64,000 nucleotides of DNA. It comes from Roseomonas gilardii (GTDB lineage Bacteria; Pseudomonadota; Alphaproteobacteria; Acetobacterales; Acetobacteraceae). Below are positions 1 through 9,127 of the stretch, one piece after another (positions within the stretch are counted from its first letter, which is position 1; each line of letters starts with the position of its first letter). The notes below the pieces were generated by a model that did not search any database, was not told where the DNA came from, and saw only the letters and a program-made list of their open reading frames with translations. A program made the translations under genes and the position numbers. The stretch covers positions 3,045,501-3,109,500 of the forward strand of contig NZ_CP015583.1 of NCBI RefSeq assembly GCF_001941945.1, given 5' to 3'.

Positions 1-52
1 CGGGAAGGCAGGCCGCCCGCCAACGCGCCGCGAGCCAGGAGACCTGCCGGCA
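1..52 (+). promoter_or_regulatory. Cobalamin (B12) riboswitch, 3' part
   Basis: Positions 33-48 read AGCCAGGAGACCTGCC, the conserved B12-box of cobalamin riboswitch aptamers. It lies about 55 bases before cbtB, the usual arrangement for cobalt/B12 genes. The 5' part of the aptamer is cut off by the window edge. It is expected to lower expression of the cobalt transporter when adenosylcobalamin is plentiful; that direction of control comes from the family, not from this sequence. Confidence 0.85.
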
Positions 53-104
53 CAGCGACACACCTTCATGGCCCCCGCGGGGCGCGGCGGCCGGAGACAT
101 CACG

Positions 105-287
105 ATGCACAACAGCCTGTCCCACCCCGCCGGCCTCGCCGCCCGACCCGCTTCCCGCCTCCTCGCCGTCCTGCTCAGCGCCGCACTGGGGGCCGTGCTG
201 CTCTGGGGCGTCGGCTTCGCCCATGCCAATGCCCTGCACAATGCCGCGCATGACACGCGCCATTCGAATGGCTTCCCCTGCCACTGA
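105..287 (+). CDS. cbtB: Cobalt transporter subunit CbtB
   Basis: A 60-aa protein with one membrane segment (about residues 18-40). The C-terminal tail is His-rich, ending HNAAHDTRHSNGFPCH. This single-helix plus His/Cys tail layout is that of CbtB, the small partner of CbtA in a cobalt uptake system of bacteria that make vitamin B12. The tail probably captures Co2+ at the membrane surface. It sits directly after a B12-box riboswitch and 3 bases before cbtA, so the two genes should be one transcript. Length is normal for the family. Confidence 0.9.
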   Translation: MHNSLSHPAGLAARPASRLLAVLLSAALGAVLLWGVGFAHANALHNAAHDTRHSNGFPCH

Positions 288-290
288 GGC

Positions 291-1046
291 ATGGTCATGC
301 AGTTCTTCCCGAGAATCCTCCTCACCGCCCTGCTGGCCGGGCTGTTGTCCGGCGCGGTGGCCACGGTGCTGCACAATCTCGGCACCGTGCCGATCATCCT
401 GCAGGCCGAAACCTACGAGCAGGCCGCCGAGGCTCCTGCCCACCACGCCACGACAGCCCCGTCTCAAGACCACGCCTCCGCGCCGCTCTCCCAGGAGGCC
501 CATGCGCATGACGACGAGGGCTGGTCACCTGCCGATGGCGCGGAACGCATCGCCTACACCCTGCTGGCAGACCTGCTGACCGGGATCGGCTTCGCTCTCC
601 TCCTGGTCTCGGGCTTCGCCCTACGCGCACCACCTGGTGGCGACCGTTCCATCGGCTGGCGCCAGGGCCTGTTCTGGGGCTTGGCCGGCTTCGCGGTCTT
701 CACCCTGGCCCCGGGCCTCGGCCTACCGCCGGAACTTCCCGGCACCGAGGCCGCACCCCTGGCCGAGCGGCAGCTCTGGTGGCTGGCCACCGCCGCCCTG
801 ACCGCCATGGCACTGGCGCTGATCGCTTTCACCCGGAAGCCGGGCTGGGCCGCGCTGGCGATCCTCCTCCTGCTCCTGCCGCACCTCGTCGGTGCGCCGC
901 AGCCGGCGGAACACGCCGCCCTCGCCCCACCGGACCTGGCGCGGCGCTTCCTGGTGACCGCCACGGCGACGAGCCTGCTCTTCTGGGCCGTCCTGGGCAC
1001 CACCGCCGGCTGGCTCTATGGCCGGCCCGCCCGGCAGACGGCCTGA
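291..1046 (+). CDS. cbtA: Cobalt transporter subunit CbtA
   Basis: A 251-aa integral membrane protein, the CbtA partner of the preceding CbtB. Hydrophobic segments are visible near residues 8-28, 95-115, 127-145, 165-185, 187-205 and 225-245. Between the first two is a His-rich loop (HHATTAPSQDHASAP and HAHDDEG) that may bind cobalt. CbtAB systems import cobalt for cobalamin synthesis. The ATG at 291 (MVMQ) was used; an internal ATG at 297 is also possible. A strong hairpin follows 16 bases after the stop. Confidence 0.88.
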   Translation: MVMQFFPRILLTALLAGLLSGAVATVLHNLGTVPIILQAETYEQAAEAPAHHATTAPSQDHASAPLSQEAHAHDDEGWSPADGAERIAYTLLADLLTGIGFALLLVSGFALRAPPGGDRSIGWRQGLFWGLAGFAVFTLAPGLGLPPELPGTEAAPLAERQLWWLATAALTAMALALIAFTRKPGWAALAILLLLLPHLVGAPQPAEHAALAPPDLARRFLVTATATSLLFWAVLGTTAGWLYGRPARQTA

Positions 1047-1062
1047 CGCGGCCCGTGACAGC

Positions 1063-1089
1063 GGAAAGGCCGCCCCGCGCGGCCTTTCC
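1063..1089 (+). terminator. Hairpin terminator after cbtBA
   Basis: A perfect 11-bp inverted repeat, GGAAAGGCCGC (1063-1073) and GCGGCCTTTCC (1079-1089), with a 5-base loop just after the cbtA stop. No T-tract follows, as is common for hairpins in this GC-rich sequence. Confidence 0.65.
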
Positions 1090-1204
1090 CGCACCGCCCG
1101 CCTCCCGGCGGCACAGCATGGAACCCTCCCCCGGCTGCGGTGTTGTCCGGGAGACGGCGCCCGGCACGGCGCGAGCACCACCTCCGGACAAGGGGATCCA
1201 GACC

Positions 1205-1480
1205 ATGGACCAGCCAGCCACCCAGCCCATGCCCTATGGCAACCAGCCCTATGACAGTCAGCTTCCTGCCCGCACCAACGGGGATGGCGATGCCACGCTC
1301 AGCCTGGGCCAGCGCGCCATCTATGTCGTGGCCGGCCTCGCGCTCGCCGCCGCCGGCGCGAAGCCCCGGCCCAACCCGCTGCTGAACATCCTGGCCCTGG
1401 GCGCCGGCTCCTATCTCGCCTGGCGCGGAGCCGAAGGCACCGATCCGGTCAAGGCCGCCTATCTGCGGCATTTCGGCTGA
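1205..1480 (+). CDS. Small membrane protein of unknown function
   Basis: A 91-aa protein from the ATG at 1205. An open frame continues upstream but lies inside and beyond the cbtA terminator. The first about 30 residues are polar (Pro/Gln/Asn-rich). The rest contains two short hydrophobic stretches (about 36-48 and 57-70) separated by KPRPNP, ending AYLRHFG. The layout recalls small two-helix DUF2892/YgaP-like membrane proteins, but I do not recognise a specific family. It stands alone between two hairpin or intergenic stretches. Confidence 0.7.
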   Translation: MDQPATQPMPYGNQPYDSQLPARTNGDGDATLSLGQRAIYVVAGLALAAAGAKPRPNPLLNILALGAGSYLAWRGAEGTDPVKAAYLRHFG

Positions 1481-1684
1481 CGCCACCGGGGGTCCTGGCC
1501 TTGCCCACGGCCCCCTTCCCCTCTCGAACGAGCCGGCGCATCCTTGGCAAGGGGAAGCGGACTTGGCTCCGACCGAAAGGGTCCGCGTCGTCAGAAGACT
1601 CGCTGCCAGGAGAGCGAAAGCCAAAGCGGTCGCAGGTGGCAGCCCCCATACCGGCCCCGACCGCAACAGGATAGGCTGGGAGCC

Positions 1685-1957
1685 ATGACCGAAGACGCTG
1701 TCGCCAAGACCGAGACCCTGGCCCGCCACCTGCGGGAGCAGGATCACCATGCCGAGGCCGACCGCCTGCAGGCCGCGATACAGGAGCGAAAGGGCGGCAA
1801 CGCCTTCCTGGAAGGGCTGCGCGAGGTCTGCCAGACCGTTCTCACCGCTCTGGAGGCGATCGACCCCAAGACCGAGCTCCTGGCTGAAGAACTGCGTCTG
1901 GAGATCGACCGGCGCCTCGGCCACAGCCCCACCCCGCCCCCGGTGGAGAAGGCCTGA
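1685..1957 (+). CDS. Hypothetical 90-aa helical protein
   Basis: A 90-aa acidic protein that should be almost wholly alpha-helical; runs such as TLARHLREQDHHAEADRL and LLAEELRLEIDRRL look amphipathic. It has no signal peptide, membrane segment or Cys. I do not recognise it. The ATG at 1685 was chosen because the upstream extension of the open frame has an arginine-rich, non-protein-like composition. It shares no obvious operon with its neighbours: 204 bases lie before it and 232 after. Confidence 0.6.
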   Translation: MTEDAVAKTETLARHLREQDHHAEADRLQAAIQERKGGNAFLEGLREVCQTVLTALEAIDPKTELLAEELRLEIDRRLGHSPTPPPVEKA

Positions 1958-2189
1958 CCACAGCCCCCGCGAACGGGGCGGGCCGGTGGATGAACACCCT
2001 TCCATGAATGCCGGGCCAGACGGACTGCCCAAGGCCGTGACGTACGCCCGGTCCGTTGCGGCCCGTCTCACGCCAATCCACGGAAAACCCTGATTTTCCA
2101 GCGCAGGCCGTAACCTTCCGGCCTCCGGTTGCTCTTCGTTACTCTTCTTGAGGCACGATCCGGCTGCGGCCGCGAGCAGCATCCGCTCC

Positions 2190-3509
2190 ATGGAAACGCT
2201 TCCGCTCGCAGCGGCGATCCGCTTCGGCCTCGGGCCACGGCCGGACCAGCCGCTTCCCGCCGATGCCCGTGCATGGCTCGACAGCCAGCTCGATGGCCCC
2301 GACACGCCGCCCCCGCCGCCGCCCGGCCAGGACCGCTACCGCACCGTGGCCGACGGCTTCCAGATCTGGCGTGACCTCGATGCCATGGGCCAGCCCGCCC
2401 CCGGCCAGAAGAACCCCATCGAGGAGAACTTCGTCGCCGAGGCCACCGCCCAGCTCGCCTGGCGCATCGACACGCCGCAGCCCTACCGCGAGCGCCTCGT
2501 CGATTTCTGGGCCAACCACTTCACCGTCAGCAAGCGCGCCGGCTACCCCGTCTCCACCACCATCGGCCCCTATCTGCGCGAAGCCATTCGCCCGCATGTC
2601 ACCGGCCGCTTCACCGACATGCTGCTGGCCGTCTTCCGGCACCCGGCCATGCTGTACTACCTGGACCAGACCGCCTCGGTCGGTCCCAACAGCCCCTATG
2701 GCAAACGCAGCGGACGCGGACTGAACGAGAACCTCGCCCGTGAGATCATGGAGCTCCACACGGTCTCCCCCGCCAGCGGGTATGCCCAGGCCGATGTGAC
2801 GGAATTCGCCCGCCTCCTCACCGGATGGGGCGTGGAGCGCAACAAGGACCCCTTCGGCACCCTCTTCCGCCCTTCGAACCATGAGCCCGGCTCCAAGACC
2901 GTGATGGGCGAGCGCTTCGAGGAAGGCTCGGATTCCGCCGAGCAGGCGCTGCGCTTCCTCGCTTCCCACCCCGCCACCCGGCGCCATGTCGCGCTCAAGC
3001 TCGCGCGCCATTTCGTGGCCGACGATCCGCCGCCCGACGTGGTGGCCCGCATCGCCGGCCGCTGGCGCGACACGGATGGCGATCTCGGCGCCGTCGCCCG
3101 CCTGCTGCCACGCCTGCCGGAAGCCTGGTCGCAGCCCTTCGGCAAGCTCCGCGCGCCGCAGGACTTCATCGCCGCCGCCTTCCGCGCCTGCGGCGCCAAG
3201 GGGCAGGACGTTGCCCGCATCGCCTATGGCGCCGGCTATACGCTCAACCAGCCGATCTGGACCGCGCTGCAGCCCAATGGATGGCCCGACCGCGCGCCCG
3301 ACTGGCTCGGTCCCGAGCCGGTGATGCAGCGCCTCGACTGGTGCTTCGAGACCGCCGGCCGTTTCGGGCGCCTTGAACCGATGGCCGTGCTCGAAACCGC
3401 CCTCGGCCCCCTGGCCAGCGACGAGACCCGACAGGCCGTCGCCCGCGCGGGCTCCCCGCGCGAGGCCATCGCCCTCCTCCTCGCCAGCGCGGAGTTCCAG
3501 CGCCGATGA
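2190..3509 (+). CDS. DUF1800 domain protein
   Basis: A 439-aa protein of the DUF1800 family. Recognisable stretches are the N-terminal AAIRFGLGPRP, then ERLVDFWANHFTVS (about residue 103 on), LFRPSNHEPGSKTVMGE, and the C-terminal NGWPDRAPDWLGPEP. Members occur next to DUF1501 proteins, as here: the stop overlaps the following start (ATGA at 3506-3509), so the pair is translationally coupled. The molecular function of DUF1800 is not established; an envelope or secreted role is usually assumed because of the exported partner. The in-frame ATG at 2190 gives the family-like N-terminus. Confidence 0.88.
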   Translation: METLPLAAAIRFGLGPRPDQPLPADARAWLDSQLDGPDTPPPPPPGQDRYRTVADGFQIWRDLDAMGQPAPGQKNPIEENFVAEATAQLAWRIDTPQPYRERLVDFWANHFTVSKRAGYPVSTTIGPYLREAIRPHVTGRFTDMLLAVFRHPAMLYYLDQTASVGPNSPYGKRSGRGLNENLAREIMELHTVSPASGYAQADVTEFARLLTGWGVERNKDPFGTLFRPSNHEPGSKTVMGERFEEGSDSAEQALRFLASHPATRRHVALKLARHFVADDPPPDVVARIAGRWRDTDGDLGAVARLLPRLPEAWSQPFGKLRAPQDFIAAAFRACGAKGQDVARIAYGAGYTLNQPIWTALQPNGWPDRAPDWLGPEPVMQRLDWCFETAGRFGRLEPMAVLETALGPLASDETRQAVARAGSPREAIALLLASAEFQRR

Positions 3510-4771
3510 GCCGCCCCCACATCCCCGACACCCTCCATGGCGGGGAGCACCTCCCCCGCCTCGGCCGCCGTGGCCTGCTGCTGGGCCTTGCAGCCCTGGC
3601 GGTCACCGCCAATGCCCGCCTGGCCTTCGCCGACACGTCGGCGGTGGGACATGCCTCCGGCACCGCCCGCCCGCCGCAGCGCCTCGTCGTGGTGATCCTG
3701 CGCGGCGCCATGGACGGCATGGCCGCCCTCGCCCCTTATGGCGACGCAAGCTACCGGGAGCTGCGCGGCCCCATCGCCCTGCCCGAGCCCGGCCAGGAGA
3801 ACGGCCTGCTCGACTGCGGCGGCTTCTTCGGCCTGAACCCGCGCCTTGCCAGCCTGCATGGCTTCTTCACCCAGGGCGAGTTGCTGCCCATCCACGCCGT
3901 CGCCGGCCCCTACCGCAACCGCAGCCATTTCGAGGCGCAGGACATGATGGAGAGCGGCGCCCCGGAGCGCCTGACCTCCGGCTGGCTGAACCGTGCCCTT
4001 TCCGGCATGCCCGAGCCCGGCCCCAGCGCGCCGGAACAGGGCATCGCCATCGGTCTCGACCTGCCGCTGCTGATGCGCGGGCCGCAGCATGTCGGCATGT
4101 GGGCCCCATCCCGCCCGGTGCGGCCGCCGCCGGACCTCTATGCCCGCATGGCGGAGCTCCTGCACGCCGACCCGGAGCTCGGCCCCGCCGTGGCGGACGG
4201 GCTGCGGGGCCGGGGCTATGCCGCCGGCGTCCTTGGCGGCGACGGCATGGGCGGGAACAATGGCGGCAGCGGCTTCACCCGTCTCGCCGCCACCGCCGGA
4301 CGCCTGCTGGCGCGCGAAGACGGACCTCGCGTCGCCGCCATGGAGATCGGCGGCTGGGACACGCATGCCGACCAGACCCGCCGCCTGACCCCCGTGCTGG
4401 GCCAGCTCGACGACGGCATGGCGGCGCTGCGCGGCCAGCTCGGCGAGGCCTGGAGGCACACCGCCGTACTGGTGATGACGGAGTTCGGCCGTACCGCCCA
4501 CGCCAACGGCAACAACGGCACCGACCACGGCACAGGCGGGGTCGCCTTCCTGATGGGCGGAGCCGTTTCCGGCGGCCGGGTCCTGGCCGACTGGCCCGGG
4601 CTCGCCGAGGCGCAACTCTTCGAGAAGCGCGACCTTGCCCCCACCCGCGACCTGCGTGCCATCGCCAAGGGCCTGTTGCGCGACCACCTGCGCCTGCCGC
4701 CCGAGGCCATCGCCCGCGCCTTTCCCGGCAGCGACACGCTGGCCGCCGAGAACGGGCTGCTCAGAACCTGA
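3506..4771 (+). CDS. DUF1501 family exported protein (sulfatase/phosphatase-like fold)
   Basis: A 421-aa protein. The N-terminus has a twin-arginine-type signal (RLGRRGLLLGLAALAV, about residues 18-33), so export folded through Tat is likely. DUF1501 proteins are distant relatives of the alkaline-phosphatase/sulfatase superfamily. Supporting stretches are VVVILRGAMDGMAALAPYGD near the mature N-terminus, EIGGWDTHADQ in the middle and MTEFGRTAHANGNNGTDHGTGG near residue 330, which carry the Asp/His residues expected of a metal site. It overlaps the DUF1800 gene by 4 bases. The substrate is unknown. Confidence 0.88.
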   Translation: MSRPHIPDTLHGGEHLPRLGRRGLLLGLAALAVTANARLAFADTSAVGHASGTARPPQRLVVVILRGAMDGMAALAPYGDASYRELRGPIALPEPGQENGLLDCGGFFGLNPRLASLHGFFTQGELLPIHAVAGPYRNRSHFEAQDMMESGAPERLTSGWLNRALSGMPEPGPSAPEQGIAIGLDLPLLMRGPQHVGMWAPSRPVRPPPDLYARMAELLHADPELGPAVADGLRGRGYAAGVLGGDGMGGNNGGSGFTRLAATAGRLLAREDGPRVAAMEIGGWDTHADQTRRLTPVLGQLDDGMAALRGQLGEAWRHTAVLVMTEFGRTAHANGNNGTDHGTGGVAFLMGGAVSGGRVLADWPGLAEAQLFEKRDLAPTRDLRAIAKGLLRDHLRLPPEAIARAFPGSDTLAAENGLLRT

Positions 4772-4810
4772 CGGCACGGGGCGGGCACAAGCGTACCCAC
4801 CCCCACTCCA

Positions 4811-6889
4811 TCAGGCCGCGCGCACCTTCTCCACGAAGTCCAGCACCTGCTGCCGCAGCCGTTCCGACTGCTGCGACAGATCGCCCGCGGCGGTCAGGAC
4901 ATCCCCGGCGGACTGCCCGGTCTCCTGCGCGCTCTGGCTGACCGAGCCGATGCTCACCGTCACCACCTCGGTCGAATGCGCCGTCTGCTGCACCGTGCGG
5001 GCGATCTCCGCCGTCGCCGCGGTCTGCTCCTCCACCGCCGCCGCGATCGTCACCGTCGCCTCGCTGACCTCGCCGATGGTGCGGGTGATCTCCTCGATGG
5101 CGCCCACCGCGCCCTGGGCCGCCGCCTGCACCTGTGCGATCTGCTGGCCGATCTCCTCGGTCGCCCGCGCCGTCTGCGACGCCAGGTTCTTCACCTCCGA
5201 CGCCACCACCGCGAAGCCCTTGCCGGCATCGCCCGCCCGCGCCGCCTCGATCGTGGCGTTCAGTGCCAGCAGGTTGGTCTGCCCGGCGATATCGGCGATC
5301 AGCCGCACCACGTCGCCGATCCGCCCGCTGCTCTCGGCCAGGGCGCGCATCGTCTCGTCCGTGCGGCGTGCCCCTTCCACGGCGCGCGAGGTCACCGCGC
5401 TCGCCTGCATCACCTGGCGGCTGATCTCCTGGATCGAGGCGCTCAGCTCCTCTGCTGCCGCCGCCACGGTCTGCACGCCCTGGCTGGCATCCCCGGCCGC
5501 GAGTGAGACGCGCGCCGCCTGGTCGTCCGTGCCCCGCGCCGTGGCGGACATGCCCTGGGCCGTCGCCTCCAGCTCGGTCGAGGCCGCCGAGAGCATCCCG
5601 ACCATCTCGCTCACCTGCCCCTCGAAGCTGCGCACGACCTGCCCCAGCATCTCGGCCCGCCGCTGCTCCGCCTGGTGCGCCGCCTCCCGCTCCTCCTGAA
5701 GCCGCCGCGCCGTCACCATGCTTTCGCGGAACACCTCCAAGGCCCCGGCCATGCGGCCGATCTCGTCCTGCCGGCCCAAGCCGGGGATCTCCACCTCCAG
5801 CTCCCCGGCGGAAAGCCGCTGCATCGTCCCGGTCATCGCGCCGATCGGCGTGATCACCCGGCGCAGCACCAGGAACAGCCCGCCCAGCGTCACGGCGAGC
5901 GTCAGAAGCAGCAGCGCGATGCTGACGGCCAGCGTCACGCCGGCCTCGCCGGCCCGCGCCTCCGCCCGTGCCACCAGTTCCCGCAGCGCCACCAGCGCCA
6001 CGCCGGACACGGCCGTCACGTCGTCGCCGCTGCGCTGCTGAAAGGTCGCCAGCGGCATGGCCGGGCGCCCCGCCGCGAGATTGCCATCGACCTCGCGCTG
6101 CCGGGCCAGGAAGCCGTCCGGGAAAGCCTCGCGCAGCGGCTGCAGGGCCTGCCGCACCGCCTCGGGCGTGCCGGGCTGGGCGGCGATGTCCAGCACCTGA
6201 TCCCAGGCGCCGCGCACGCGGCCATGCCATTCAGCGATGTCGCCCGCTTCCTGCGGCGTGGGCGCCCGGCCCGCTGCAAGCAGCGTCTCGTTCAGCCCGC
6301 CGATCTGCCCGGCCGCGAGGCGCGCGCTCCAGATCGCCTGCTTCAGCGTCATCACCTGACCAAGTTCCGGCGATGCATCACGGATCATCGCCGCGATCTG
6401 GGAATCGGCGCGGCCGAGCGCCTCGGTATAGGCCAGGGTCGCCCGTGTCGCCTCCTGGATCGCGGCGGTGTCGCGCACCTCCTGGTTCAGGCTTGCATCG
6501 AACCGCGCCCGCAACGTGGCCATCGAATCACGGTTCTGCCGAAGCGCCTCGATCAGGCCCGCCGTGCCTTCCGCCCGCGCCAGACTGGCCAGCGCGGCCC
6601 CCAGGGCCTCCTCGCCGCTGGCCCGGCGTTCGGCGATCCGCCGCCGCGCCTCCGCATCCGCCTGCCCCGGCCGGATCATGGCCGCCAGAATGGTGGAGCG
6701 TTCCACCCGGGCCTCGTTCAGCGCACGGAACACCGCCGCATCCGCCCGCGACAGTTCGGCGACCTGGATGGCCCCATCGCGCCGGGTCCAGCCTCCCCAG
6801 ACATTCTGGATGGATGTCCCGATCATCAGCACACCCAGGACACAGATCGTCCCGCCCAGGACGGATTTCACCGATAGACGCTGCAGCAT
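4811..6889 (-). CDS. Methyl-accepting chemotaxis protein
   Basis: A 692-aa chemoreceptor. It has an N-terminal membrane helix (about 10-30), then a roughly 280-residue periplasmic region that looks all-helical, then a second membrane helix (about 315-340). A HAMP linker follows ([22 protein letters not shown]), then the long coiled-coil signalling domain. The conserved hairpin tip is seen at [28 protein letters not shown] and [22 protein letters not shown]. It should pass ligand binding to CheA/CheW, none of which are in the window, so it is an orphan receptor. It is convergent with the DUF1501 gene. Confidence 0.95.
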   Translation of the reverse strand: MLQRLSVKSVLGGTICVLGVLMIGTSIQNVWGGWTRRDGAIQVAELSRADAAVFRALNEARVERSTILAAMIRPGQADAEARRRIAERRASGEEALGAALASLARAEGTAGLIEALRQNRDSMATLRARFDASLNQEVRDTAAIQEATRATLAYTEALGRADSQIAAMIRDASPELGQVMTLKQAIWSARLAAGQIGGLNETLLAAGRAPTPQEAGDIAEWHGRVRGAWDQVLDIAAQPGTPEAVRQALQPLREAFPDGFLARQREVDGNLAAGRPAMPLATFQQRSGDDVTAVSGVALVALRELVARAEARAGEAGVTLAVSIALLLLTLAVTLGGLFLVLRRVITPIGAMTGTMQRLSAGELEVEIPGLGRQDEIGRMAGALEVFRESMVTARRLQEEREAAHQAEQRRAEMLGQVVRSFEGQVSEMVGMLSAASTELEATAQGMSATARGTDDQAARVSLAAGDASQGVQTVAAAAEELSASIQEISRQVMQASAVTSRAVEGARRTDETMRALAESSGRIGDVVRLIADIAGQTNLLALNATIEAARAGDAGKGFAVVASEVKNLASQTARATEEIGQQIAQVQAAAQGAVGAIEEITRTIGEVSEATVTIAAAVEEQTAATAEIARTVQQTAHSTEVVTVSIGSVSQSAQETGQSAGDVLTAAGDLSQQSERLRQQVLDFVEKVRAA

Positions 6890-7006
6890 GCCTTTCGCCC
6901 CTGTCAGTCTGGCGGCGGCATGTTGCGACAGGAAGACTACCGTCCCATGAATACGGAGGCTGAAACCCCACCTTCCGGCGGCGCTGCCACCCGGCCGGGT
7001 TCTGCT

Positions 7007-7975
7007 CTACGCCCCGCCCAGCCCGGCCCGGATCGCGGTCGTGAAGCTGCGGTCCAGCAGGTCCTTCGCCTCCACCGGCTTCCGCACCAGCCCGGCGCGG
7101 CGGTAGAGGTCGATGTTCCCCTGCTCGTCCCGCTCCACGGCATCGTCCACCGGCACGACCCGGGTCTTCGCCCGCGCGAACCAGTGCTCTGCCACCGGCG
7201 CCGGCACGTTCATCAGCCCCGACCAGGTCTGCGCATAGCCCGCGACATTCGCATTGGCCCATGCCCGCGCCTGGGCCAGCCGCCGCACGAATTCCGACAG
7301 GTCCTCCCGCCGCCGCGCGATGGCATCGTCGCGCGCCGCCTGGAAGCCGAGCCCCGGCGTGATGCCGCGACCGTCCGCTACGATCCGCGCACCGTTCAGG
7401 AGCTCCTCCTGCGACACATAGGGCTCCCAGGTCGCCCAGGCCTCCACCGCGCCGCGCGACCAGGCCGCCTTGGCATCCGCTGGCAGCAGGAAGACGAACT
7501 GCACCGCATCCAGCGGCAGCTTCGCGTTCTCCAGCGCCGCCAGCACCACCTGATGCCCGATCGAGCCCCGCCCGGTGGCGATGCGCTTGCCCACGAGGTC
7601 CTGGATGGACTTCACCGGGCTGTCCTTCGGCACGATGATGGCGAGGCCGCCCCGGTCCTCGCGCGTCGCGGCGATGGCCTTCGCGGGCACCCCCGCCGCC
7701 GCGCCGAAGGTGAAAGGCGCATCCCCCACCAGCCCGGTGTCGATGGCATCGGCGTTCAGCGCCTCTACCAGCGGCGCCGCGGCCGGGAACTCGCTCCAGG
7801 CGATCCGGTCCTCGAAGCCCTTCAGCGCGCCCGAGGCCTCCAGCACCGCCCGCGCATTGCCGCGCTGGTCGCCGACGCGCAGCGGCGTCCCCTGCGCGCG
7901 CAGGATGCGCGGCATCGCCAGCGGAAGGGCGATCCCCGCCCCCGCCAGCAGCAACCCTCGCCGGTTCGGACTCAT
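7007..7975 (-). CDS. Sulfonate/organosulfur ABC transporter receptor (SsuA-like), copy 1
   Basis: A 322-aa periplasmic binding protein with an N-terminal signal containing a twin Arg (NRRGLLLAGAGIAL, cleaved near ILRAQG). The rest is typical of SsuA/TauA receptors: LRVGDQRGNARAVLEASG, IAWSEFPAAAPLVEALNADAIDTGLVGD and KRIATGRGSIGHQVV. It is the last gene of the sulfonate operon; its ATG overlaps the ssuD-like stop (7972-7975). A second SsuA-like receptor lies upstream in the same operon, so this system has two receptors for one permease. The substrate is inferred from the neighbours only. Confidence 0.88.
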   Translation of the reverse strand: MSPNRRGLLLAGAGIALPLAMPRILRAQGTPLRVGDQRGNARAVLEASGALKGFEDRIAWSEFPAAAPLVEALNADAIDTGLVGDAPFTFGAAAGVPAKAIAATREDRGGLAIIVPKDSPVKSIQDLVGKRIATGRGSIGHQVVLAALENAKLPLDAVQFVFLLPADAKAAWSRGAVEAWATWEPYVSQEELLNGARIVADGRGITPGLGFQAARDDAIARRREDLSEFVRRLAQARAWANANVAGYAQTWSGLMNVPAPVAEHWFARAKTRVVPVDDAVERDEQGNIDLYRRAGLVRKPVEAKDLLDRSFTTAIRAGLGGA

Positions 7976-9105
7976 TCCGCCGCCACCCGGTGTGCCGCCC
8001 GCTCGGCGATCCGCTGGGCCACCAGCCGCTTGGTCAGCGGCAGCAGCGTCCGCCCATACTCCGCCGCATCCTCCAGCGGGTCGAAGCCGCGGATCAGGAA
8101 GGTCGTCACGCCCAGGTCGTAGTATTCCAGGAAGGCCTCCGCCACCTGCTGCGGCGTGCCCACCAGGGCCGTGGTGTTCCCCCGCGCCCCGGTCTCGCGC
8201 GCGATCGCGGTATAGAGCCGCCCCTCCGGCCGGTCGCCCCGCTCCGCCGCCGCCAGCAGGCGCTGCGAGCCCGCATTGGCCGGCGCCTTGTTTGCCGGGC
8301 CCAGCGCCGCCTGCCCGCGCACCTCGCGCACCCGGCCCAGGATGCGCTCCGCCTTGGCCCAGGCCGCCTCCTCGGTCTCCGCCAGGATCGGGCGGAAGCT
8401 CAGCGAGAAGCGCACCTCGTGCTCGCGCCCGTACCGTGCCGCCTCCTCGCGCACCCGCCCCACGATCTCGCGCACCTGCGCCTGGGTCTCGCCCCACAGC
8501 GCATAGACATCCGCATGCTTGCCCGCGACCCGCAGCGCGGCCTCGGAGGCGCCGCCGAAATAGACCGGGATGCGCGGCTTCTGCACCGTCCGCACCTCGG
8601 GCGAGGCGCCCTTGATGCGATAGTAGGCGCCCTCATGGTCCACCGGCTTCGTGCCGGTCCAGATCGCCTTCAGGATATCGACATACTCGTCCGTCCGCGC
8701 ATAGCGGTCGTCCTTGCCGAGCCAGTCGCCGTCCCGCGCCTGGTCCACGTCGTCGCCGCCGGAGATCACATGGATCGCGGCCCGCCCGTTCGAGAGCTGA
8801 TCCAGCGTCGCATAGCTCCGCGCCGCTAGGCTAGGCGCCAGGAAGCCCGGCCGGTGCGCGACCAGGAAGCCCACGTGCTTCGTATGCGCCGCCGCGTCCG
8901 TGGCCAGCAGGAATCCGTCCGGCCCGTTGCTGTACCAGCCGATCAGCACACGATCGAAGCCGCCCTCGTCATGCACCCGCATGGACTCGCGAAAGTATCC
9001 GAGGTCGATCGCCTCACCGTGTGGCGGATGGATCTCCGACTGCTCGCGTGGCTGCACCATGCCGATGAACTCGACATCGTTCAGATGGGAACCCGGAACC
9101 GTCAT
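7972..9105 (-). CDS. ssuD: FMNH2-dependent alkanesulfonate monooxygenase (SsuD-like)
   Basis: A 377-aa bacterial-luciferase-fold monooxygenase. Family stretches are GGFDRVLIGWYSNGPDG, HRPGFLAPSLAARSYATLDQLSNGRAAIHVISGG, and RYARTDEYVDILKAIWTGTKPVDHEG. SsuD splits the C-S bond of alkanesulfonates using FMNH2 and O2 to release sulfite. Length matches SsuD. The ATG at 9105 follows an AGGGAGAAAG stretch. No flavin reductase (SsuE) gene is present in the operon, so reduced FMN must come from elsewhere. It overlaps the downstream receptor gene and lies 22 bases after the acyl-CoA-dehydrogenase-like gene. Confidence 0.9.
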   Translation of the reverse strand: MTVPGSHLNDVEFIGMVQPREQSEIHPPHGEAIDLGYFRESMRVHDEGGFDRVLIGWYSNGPDGFLLATDAAAHTKHVGFLVAHRPGFLAPSLAARSYATLDQLSNGRAAIHVISGGDDVDQARDGDWLGKDDRYARTDEYVDILKAIWTGTKPVDHEGAYYRIKGASPEVRTVQKPRIPVYFGGASEAALRVAGKHADVYALWGETQAQVREIVGRVREEAARYGREHEVRFSLSFRPILAETEEAAWAKAERILGRVREVRGQAALGPANKAPANAGSQRLLAAAERGDRPEGRLYTAIARETGARGNTTALVGTPQQVAEAFLEYYDLGVTTFLIRGFDPLEDAAEYGRTLLPLTKRLVAQRIAERAAHRVAAE

Positions 9106-9127
9106 CGGCTTTCTCCCTTCACTCGTC

